Below, piece by piece: positions 58,001 to 64,000 of a stretch of 64,000 bases of DNA. Location of the stretch: the NCBI GenBank assembly GCA_016858145.1, contig JAEHOE010000200.1:102427-166426 (forward strand), written 5' to 3'. The stretch is from Edaphochlamys debaryana. Its lineage: Eukaryota; Chlorophyta; Chlorophyceae; Chlamydomonadales. Under the pieces are notes generated by a model that was given only the letters and a program-made list of their open reading frames with translations, searched no databases and was not told the DNA's origin. The position numbers and the translations under genes are program-made. Numbering within the stretch: the first letter of the stretch is position 1; each line of letters starts with the position of its first letter.

Positions 58001-59807
58001 CTCCGCGGCCACCGGCGCAGGGTCCGCGGCGGGGGGCGGCGGGGGCAGCTTGGCCACCAGCGCCTGGAGCTTGGCGAACTGGTCCGCAACGTCAGCAGTG
58101 CATCTGATATTGGGGTGGAGGTGGTGGTGGGTAAGGGGCGTGGGAAGGACCGGAGGTTGAGCGCAGGTGAGGGCGCGAGCATCGGTAGGTGTACGCACCG
58201 GCAGGCGTCTTCCGACTCCTTCTCCAACCGCTCCTCCCCTCCCCTCCCCTCCCCTCCCCTCCCCTCCCCTCCCCTCCCCTCCCCTCCCCTCCCCTCCCCT
58301 CCCCTCCCCTCCCCTCCCCTCCCCTCCCCTCCCCTCCCCTCCCCTCCCCTCCCCTCCCCTCCCCTCCCCTCCCCTCCCCTCCCCTCCCCTCCCCTCCCCT
58401 CCCCTCCCCTCCCCTCCCCTCCCCTCCCCTCCCCTCCCCTCCCCTCCCCTCCCCTCCCCCCCCCTCTCCGTAGCCTCATCCGTCCGTCGGCGCCCTCACC
58501 GCGCAATATCCCGCAGCAGGCGCTGGCTCTGCGGCAGGTAGGAGGCGGCGGCGGCGGGCAGCGCGGAGCCGCCCACGCCCAGGGAGCGGTTGTAGAGGCA
58601 GATGCCGGTTGTGATGCGCGCCAGCTCGGACAGCTGGCCAAGGCGCTCCTCCTCGGGCAGGGTCAGGAAGCGGGCCACGGCGGACACGGGGAACACGGAC
58701 TCGAGCGCGGCGCGGACCTAAAGAAGGGGTAGGAGGTGGGGGGCGGGGAGGTGAGCAGAGGGTGAGCACAGGCGGGCCCTGTGCTCGCCCTTGTGCCTTG
58801 GCTGCTGCGGGCCAAGCGCCGTGCAGTGCCCCAGCGCACGCGGAGCACGCTCGTCACGACTGCTGCCCCACGCAGCCGTGCGAGCAAGGCGGACACTAAG
58901 GATTCATCACCAGGTCTGCACCCCCGAAGCGCTGACCTCTGCATTGGCTGCGGGGTCCTGCACCGCCAGGTCCATGCCCGCCTCCACGCACACCGCCTCC
59001 ACCACCAGGCGGTAGAACTTGTCGTACGCGTCGGGCGTGTTGCCCTTGAGCGCGCGGGGGCCCGTCACGGCTAGGCAGGGGAGGCGATGGGGGTGAGGGG
59101 GGGGGAGCGGGGGAAGGTGAAGCGTGTTGGGGTTGGGTTGAGAAGCGTGGGTGGGGAGGGCGGGGCCGGGGGAAGGTGGTTGGGCGAAGGATGGATGGCA
59201 GCGGCGACCTACCTCGCTGCAGCATGCCGGTTCGCTCCGCCTGCTCCCCCTGCTCCTTCTCAATCAGCTCGCGCTGCTGCTTGTACGCCACCTCCATGAG
59301 GATCTGGATTCGGATGTGGGCAGAGAAGGAGTGGGCGGGGCCTGAGGGTCGGGTAGGACGCCCACACGCCCCTACCCGGCGAGCCCAGGGTTCCCCTTCA
59401 TCCCCTGTCTTTTAAGACACGTATAGTTGTCCCAGCATTTGATTGTCTGCCCAGCGGGCAAACTGACACGAACCTGCATTTGGGCGGTCTTGAGCCGCGG
59501 GTCCTTCGCGTCCACTGCCAGTGCCGCGACATGTTCCCCCATAGCTGCCACGACCTCTGCTGGCAGGTGCGCCTCCAGCGTCATGCCCGGCGCTATCCGC
59601 TCCAAGACGCCTCGAGCATCCTCCAGGCTTGCCACGTACGCGGCAACATTGGGATCAACCTGTATAAAAGGGTATCAGCTTACTATCCGAGCGGGCCCGA
59701 GTAATGCTCCCCGAGCGACGTGCCGGGCTCGGCATGCGCACCTTTTGGCCGCGCTCGCGACACAAGCGCGTCGCCTCCGACACAATTCGCTTAAGATTAT
59801 CCTCCAT
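55058..59807 (-). CDS. FAP206: CFAP206 (FAP206), axonemal radial spoke/dynein docking protein
   Basis: Conserved ciliary protein that in ciliates anchors radial spoke 2 and dynein c to the doublet microtubule. Thirteen exons: 59807-59742, 59659-59474, 59303-59213, 59070-58937, 58717-58500, 58103-57878, 57637-57569, 57203-57139, 56962-56814, 56587-56229, 55984-55817, 55581-55384 and 55216-55058. All are in phase, giving 695 aa (vertebrate members are about 620). Signatures: LESVFPVSAVARFLTLPEEE followed by TTGICLYNRSLG, GFCPGTLARG with NPKLGYLAYKDQVYGF, and the C-terminal block SYEWNVWALRRRALALANLR, THSTQTNESHFKRENETQVW and LQYVAGLRG. Extra length comes from low-complexity Ala/Pro inserts in exons 6 and 10. 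The start MEDNLKRIVSEATRL is the only in-frame ATG before the first donor. Divergent from the UPF0193-like gene. Confidence 0.94.
58236..58455 (+). repeat. (CCCCT)44 satellite in CFAP206 intron 5
   Basis: Forty-four perfect CCCCT units (220 bp) fill more than half of the 396-bp intron between exons 5 and 6. On the transcribed sense this is (AGGGG)n, an uninterrupted run of G4 tracts. Confidence 0.95.
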
Positions 59808-60152
59808 CTTTTATGGTTGTGCAGCTCCAACCGCGGCTCAGGCAAGCGTCCTGGCGCAGCGAGCCCACGATGTTGCTTTCCGCGCGACCCCAGGTAGGAA
59901 TTGTTACGCGGCGAGAATACTTGTTACAACGTTCATATGATGGTAGCACCAAACTTATCAACCGCGACCTCGCGGGCTTCGAAGAAAACTTGCATGGGGC
60001 GCGCAGGCCCATGCCGGTTTCTGCAGCTTGTGAACCCAGAAGCGCTGCTCGCCCTCATACTTATACTACCTTATACTGTGCTGACCTGAAGCACGGCAAC
60101 AACGCAGGCCCCGAGCGCGACCGCATTCCTAAAGCCCTGAGCTCGAGCGAGA
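59808..60152. promoter_or_regulatory. 345-bp divergent promoter region, CFAP206 / UPF0193-like
   Basis: The start codons of CFAP206 (minus, 59807) and the UPF0193-like gene (plus, 60153) are separated by only 345 bp, so both promoters and 5' UTRs share it. No TATA box is evident. An ORF crossing it on the plus strand is not supported. Confidence 0.65.
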
Positions 60153-62117
60153 ATGGACGACCGCAGTGCACCAGCCGGGACATCGGGAGGCACGCTGGAG
60201 AATGCTTGGAGGGCTATGGGGAGGTGAGCGGGGTTCACGCCTTCGTGGGTCCGCAACCCCCGCGCCCCTTCCCACCTCCCGCCCCTCGGGGTCGTCGGGG
60301 TCCTCCGCCTCAACGGTCTTGCCTGCGTGTCCCTTCCACTCACACGCAGAGACAACCCCGCGGGGCAAGCTCTTTTTAAGCTATATAACAAGGGAGCAGC
60401 AACGAAGATAGGGAATTCCCTATCCGCAAAGAACAAAGCAGCCCATGACAAGAAGTTGGCGACCGGGTGGTCGCCCCCTCCCGTGGCAGGTGCGGAAGGC
60501 ACCTCGACACGCTGGGAAGCGCACCAGCTACCACACACCTAGCAGTTGCTATTGCTGTGCAACCTAGGGGCCCTCTGGTCCCCGGCACAAGGCAGGCCCC
60601 CTGCCATGGAAACATCAGTGTGTGTCGCCAATTACCGGTACCCTGACCCCGTACAACTCCGCCTCCGCCCCCAGAACCCCCGAGGCAGAAATTCGAGCGT
60701 CCGCAGGTGTGTGCTTGCGGTTGCCCAGAGCGGAGGGTATGTGCGCTTGCGGTGCTGCCCGCGGCCCCCCTGCTGGCCACAGCACCCCCCGAGGGGAGCA
60801 CCCGGCTGGCTAAAGCCTTCGGCCTCTTGCACCCCACTGAGATAGCCATCTGAGGGTGCTTGCGCTGTCTTCTCATTTCCTGTACCTGTAGGTCGATGTC
60901 CCCAAGTTCCCCAAGCGGATAGAGTACGACACGGCAAAGATCAACTACATCATGCGGCGGCGGCCGGTGGCAGCCATCCAGGCAGACATAGATGCCGAGT
61001 ACGAGCGGATGCGCTCCGTGCCACAGCCTGCTCCCAACCGTGAGTCATGGAATCAAATGCCAGAAGTCCCCAGCAAATATTGCCTCCCGGTCGTACTGCG
61101 TATCCACCCTGCTTTGTGTTCGACGCCCGCCCCGTCCCAAACTTCTAATCGTGAAACCGCTACCTGCTGCTTCTGTTCTTGACGTAATCCCGGGAGCCCG
61201 TGAGGAGTGTCCAGGACATCACGCCCCTGCAACTCCACGCTGTAACCCCATGCCGCTGTGTCCTTGCAGGGCCCGTGCTGGACGACCGTGAGAAGGACCG
61301 GCTGGCGGAGCTGATGCGGTTTCGGGGCAAGGTGCCCACCGTCACGCCAGAGGCACTGGCCTCACAGCTCAAGGCCGGTGGGTGGGGGCTTAACGAGGGG
61401 AATGCCTTGGGGGCATGGGCATGGGCGCATGGCAGTCCGGAAGCCATCAAACGGCAAGGGATGAAGGATCCTGAGACACGAGCGCTGTGGCTGTGTGACT
61501 GGCCAGTGCGGGCTGGACACATGCAGTGCCGCTGTGGTGTGGATCGGGCCCGTCCAGACTCGCTATTTGAACGCGTGGGGCCGTATCGCATGCACATGAC
61601 GGGGTAGCAGAGCCCATAGCACGCCACACGGCTGGTCCGGCCTGCTTCCGTTGCCCAACGCTCCTCCCTTCGCTTCCGGCAGGCTCCAAGAAGTCGGAGC
61701 GCGAGCAGCTCGAGGAGCTTTTCGACTCCATTGCGGGCGAGATCGAAGAGCGGCGGCAATTCCTGCGAGACCTGGAGAAGGCGGGCCGGCTCAAGTTAGA
61801 GACGGTGCACATGGTGGGGCGGGGCATTGGGCCGTGCTTGGGGCAAGGGCGGGTGCGCAGTCGTTCGGCTGAGGGCACCGCCTCGTGTGGCGGCAGAGCG
61901 CTGAGCGGTGTCACAGGGGCGTTGCGACAGCGCTGGGGTTGCATGGATGAAGGGGGGGCAGTCGTTCTGGGCACGTGTGTGTATGGCCGTTGTGGCGTGG
62001 GCCACCTCCCTGATCTGTGCTTGTGCCCCTCTCCCCTCGCAGATCCGTGCCGAGATCCAGCAGCGCGTGACGGAGCTGCAGCGGGTGGATGCGCTGCTCA
62101 AGCAGGCGAGCGGCTGA
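60153..62117 (+). CDS. UPF0193 (EVG1/C22orf23) family protein
   Basis: Exons 60153-60223, 60350-60489, 60675-60706, 60892-61039, 61270-61377, 61683-61813 and 62043-62117 are all in phase, giving 234 aa. The small 32-nt exon 3 is required to bring exon 2 (phase 1) into frame with exon 4 (phase 0). N terminus MDDRSAPAGTSGGTLENAWR, then ALFKLYNKGAATKIGNSLS and VPKFPKRIEYDTAKINYIMR. The C-terminal half matches the family: EQLEELFDSIAGEIEERRQF, LRDLEKAGRLKLETVH and RAEIQQRVTELQRVDALLKQ, a predicted helical segment. Function is not established for the family. The head-to-head position with CFAP206 suggests a ciliary role (inference). TGTAA lies 314 bp after the stop. Confidence 0.82.
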
Positions 62118-62867
62118 GGCAGCAGGCGGCGGATTGGAGTCTATGGCAGCAGCATGGTTGGGAGCCCCGGCGGATGGGCGACGGAGCAGGGCGGGACCAA
62201 GGCGACAGGGGCAGAGGAGCTGGCAGGCAGGTGGTAGTAGACAGCGCGGCGAGTGTGCAAGTCAGGCATTGCCAATCAGGCCTCGGTGGCCACAGGCAAG
62301 CGGCCATAGCAGCCCCTGCGTCAACGCAAGAAAGTGCGTGGAAGGTGCCCAGACAGGATGCGGCGTAGGCAAGGATGGTGCAGGCCCGCCGAGGCCCACT
62401 GAGACAATGGCCTGCGAGGCGAACTGGAAATGTAAACAGCGTGCTAGTGGAGTTACCTGAACCCTTTTGTGTTTCCAGGCTGTCGGGGGGAGCTGGGTAA
62501 GTGGGCAGGACAGCTGGCGGCAGGTCACGAGATGGTGCCGGCCCGGGTAGAACGGGCTCCTGCGCCAACCCCTCTCTGCATTTGGAACGGGTCGATTGGC
62601 ACGTTGCGGTTCTTGACGGGGAGCGGGGCCCGGAGCGCAAGGACCGGCGACCGGTCGCCATGCGCCGCGATTGGCCAAATGCGCCGAGTGGCAGCATGCC
62701 GGCTCTCGCCCCCCGACGCCATACCCAGCTCAATACGGTCTACCTTATACCTGGGAACACGCATAGCGAGGCCGACTAATCCGACGCCGCGCGAGGGTCA
62801 GCTTCAATTCAAAGCGTTCGATTGACACAGCCCCTTCTGCGGCCCGGGGCCGCCCAACACCGCCGAG
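62118..62867. other. 3' UTR of the UPF0193-like gene and promoter of LCB2
   Basis: The first 320 bp up to TGTAA are probably 3' UTR; the remainder is the LCB2 upstream region. No gene seen. An opposite-strand Arg/Pro-rich ORF here is taken as composition noise. Confidence 0.5.
62431..62435 (+). other. candidate TGTAA poly(A) signal for the UPF0193-like gene
   Basis: First plus-strand TGTAA after the stop at 62117. Confidence 0.55.
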
Positions 62868-63873
62868 ATGGCACACGAAGATAACCTCGCGCCCGATGCC
62901 TGGGGCGTGATGTCATCGTTCTTGGTGTAAGTAGGCGCATCGTTGGCGCGGACTTGGGGCGCGGAGCCTGCAGCTGACCGCCCGCTCTCCTGCTGCAGGC
63001 TGGCCTTCGCAGCGTTCTTTGGGAAATGCCGCGACCTGCTGTGCTTTCTGCTAAGGGTCGTCACAGGCCGGCAAATAGCCCGTCCGGTGAGCCCGGGCCT
63101 GGCGCGGGCTGCGCTCCAAAAAGCCTCGAACCATCGTCCCTGTATGTATGCGCTTGTGGAGTTTTCGCGGTCTGGGTGCAGAGCCGGTACCACTCGGACA
63201 TGTGGACCGCCCATCCATACCATCATCACTTCCTGGCACGCAGGGCTACGCACCTGTCCGTGATCCCAGCGAGGACTTTTACATGCGGCGTATGTATGGA
63301 CGCATCGTGGTGGGTATCGGGCATAGCCAAGCGCGGGTCAACGTGTCCGTGCCGTGGGGCCCTGCCTTGACCACACCCGGCGCCACGCAAGTGGGCCACC
63401 CAACTCCGAGCGCATGTCCCTGACCAGCCCTATCTTGCCACACTGGATGACAGGACTGCTGGAATCGTCCCATCTGCTCGGCCCCGGGCGCGTGGGTGGA
63501 CGTCATGGACCGCACGAAGACTACCGAGTCAACGTAAGCACACTTGACGCGCGCAAACCAGGCGTGCAAGCGCTAAGCTGAGCTCAGCTAAACACTGGAG
63601 CCATCCAGGAGTGGGCCACTTTTGTGGCCAAACTAGCCGCTGTTACCATAGTGCCAACTAATGCCAACTAAGACGGGTGCCGCTCTTGTTCACCCCCTCA
63701 CAGGGACCAGGACATTTCTCAGATCACGCCCACCGGGGGCGCCGTGCACTGCCTCAACCTTGCCTCTTATAACTACCTGGGCTTCGCTGCGTCGGACCCC
63801 TACTGCACGCCGCGCGTCGTGGACACCATCCAGGCGCTGGGCGTTAGCACCTGCAGCCCACGCGTGCTCGCGG
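62868..63873 (+). CDS. LCB2: serine palmitoyltransferase, LCB2 subunit (partial, 5' part)
   Basis: PLP-dependent subunit of the ER enzyme that condenses serine with palmitoyl-CoA, the first step of sphingoid base synthesis. Exons in the window: 62868-62926, 62999-63086, 63244-63309, 63454-63533 and 63704-63873. They are in phase and end at a donor in phase 1, so the gene continues beyond the window. The N terminus MAHEDNLAPDAWGVMSSFLV continues into LAFAAFFGKCRDLLCFLLRV, the membrane anchor typical of LCB2. Family motifs: GYAPVRDPSEDFYMRRMYGR, DCWNRPICSAPGAWVDVMDR, CLNLASYNYLGFA and STCSPRVLAG. The catalytic PLP lysine lies outside the window. Confidence 0.93.
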
Positions 63874-64000
63874 GTGAGCACTCAGCTTCCGCGAGGACGC
63901 CTTCCATGACCGCTGTGCGGCCCTGGGGTCGCTCGCCGACACGCATCAAGCTTGGCATCCAGCTCTGAGGGGCACGCACAGCTCCGCCAGCTGGCTTTCT

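Noticed and set aside
58189..58541. Plus-strand ORFs of repeated Ser-Pro-Pro-Leu
   Set aside because: Produced by the (CCCCT)44 satellite within a CFAP206 intron.
1..64000. tRNA, rRNA or organelle genes
   Set aside because: No cloverleaf, TTCGA-arm context or rRNA-like conserved block was found by eye; a covariance-model search would be needed for small ncRNAs.

Overview
The window looks like nuclear DNA of a volvocine or Chlamydomonas-type green alga (Chlamydomonadales). It is very GC-rich, its genes are split by many short GT-AG introns (a few GC-AG), and some genes are followed by the algal poly(A) signal TGTAA. The gene content fits a photosynthetic, flagellate plant-lineage cell: chloroplast Rubisco activase, plant-type VAMP72 R-SNAREs, the axonemal protein CFAP206, proline-rich SRCR wall or surface proteins, and a large receptor-like TKL kinase. 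I built all gene models by hand from splice sites, codon phase and known family sequence. No database search was run.

Layout. (1) 1.2-6.2 kb: two VAMP72-like genes head to head around a 478-bp spacer. (2) 9.3-20.0 kb: one 25-exon gene for a secreted-ectodomain, single-pass kinase with a very large insertion in its catalytic loop. (3) 22.5-32.3 kb: a tandem array of four two-exon paralogues of unrecognised function, with a probable organelle-targeting N terminus, an alanine/glycine-rich membrane region and a conserved C-terminal motif. (4) 33.0-36.1 kb: Rubisco activase (RCA1), minus strand. (5) 36.1-41.0 kb: no recognised gene. It holds a duplicated segment, one copy of which is interrupted by a 503-bp hAT-type element with a perfect 8-bp target duplication. 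The uninterrupted copy lies just upstream of RCA1. (6) 41.0-52.7 kb: two minus-strand genes for proline-rich SRCR proteins, full of coding minisatellites. (7) 55.1-62.1 kb: CFAP206 (minus) and a UPF0193/C22orf23-like gene (plus), divergent over 345 bp. (8) 62.9 kb to the end: the 5' part of the serine palmitoyltransferase LCB2 gene.

How the genes relate. The window is a mosaic of unrelated housekeeping genes plus three local duplications: the VAMP pair, the four-gene array and the SRCR pair. The most novel content is the four-gene array and the kinase with a 273-residue exon inside its catalytic loop. Two proline-rich exons of the second SRCR gene change reading frame inside G-runs. These are either sequence errors or real lesions, and they should be settled before that protein is used.
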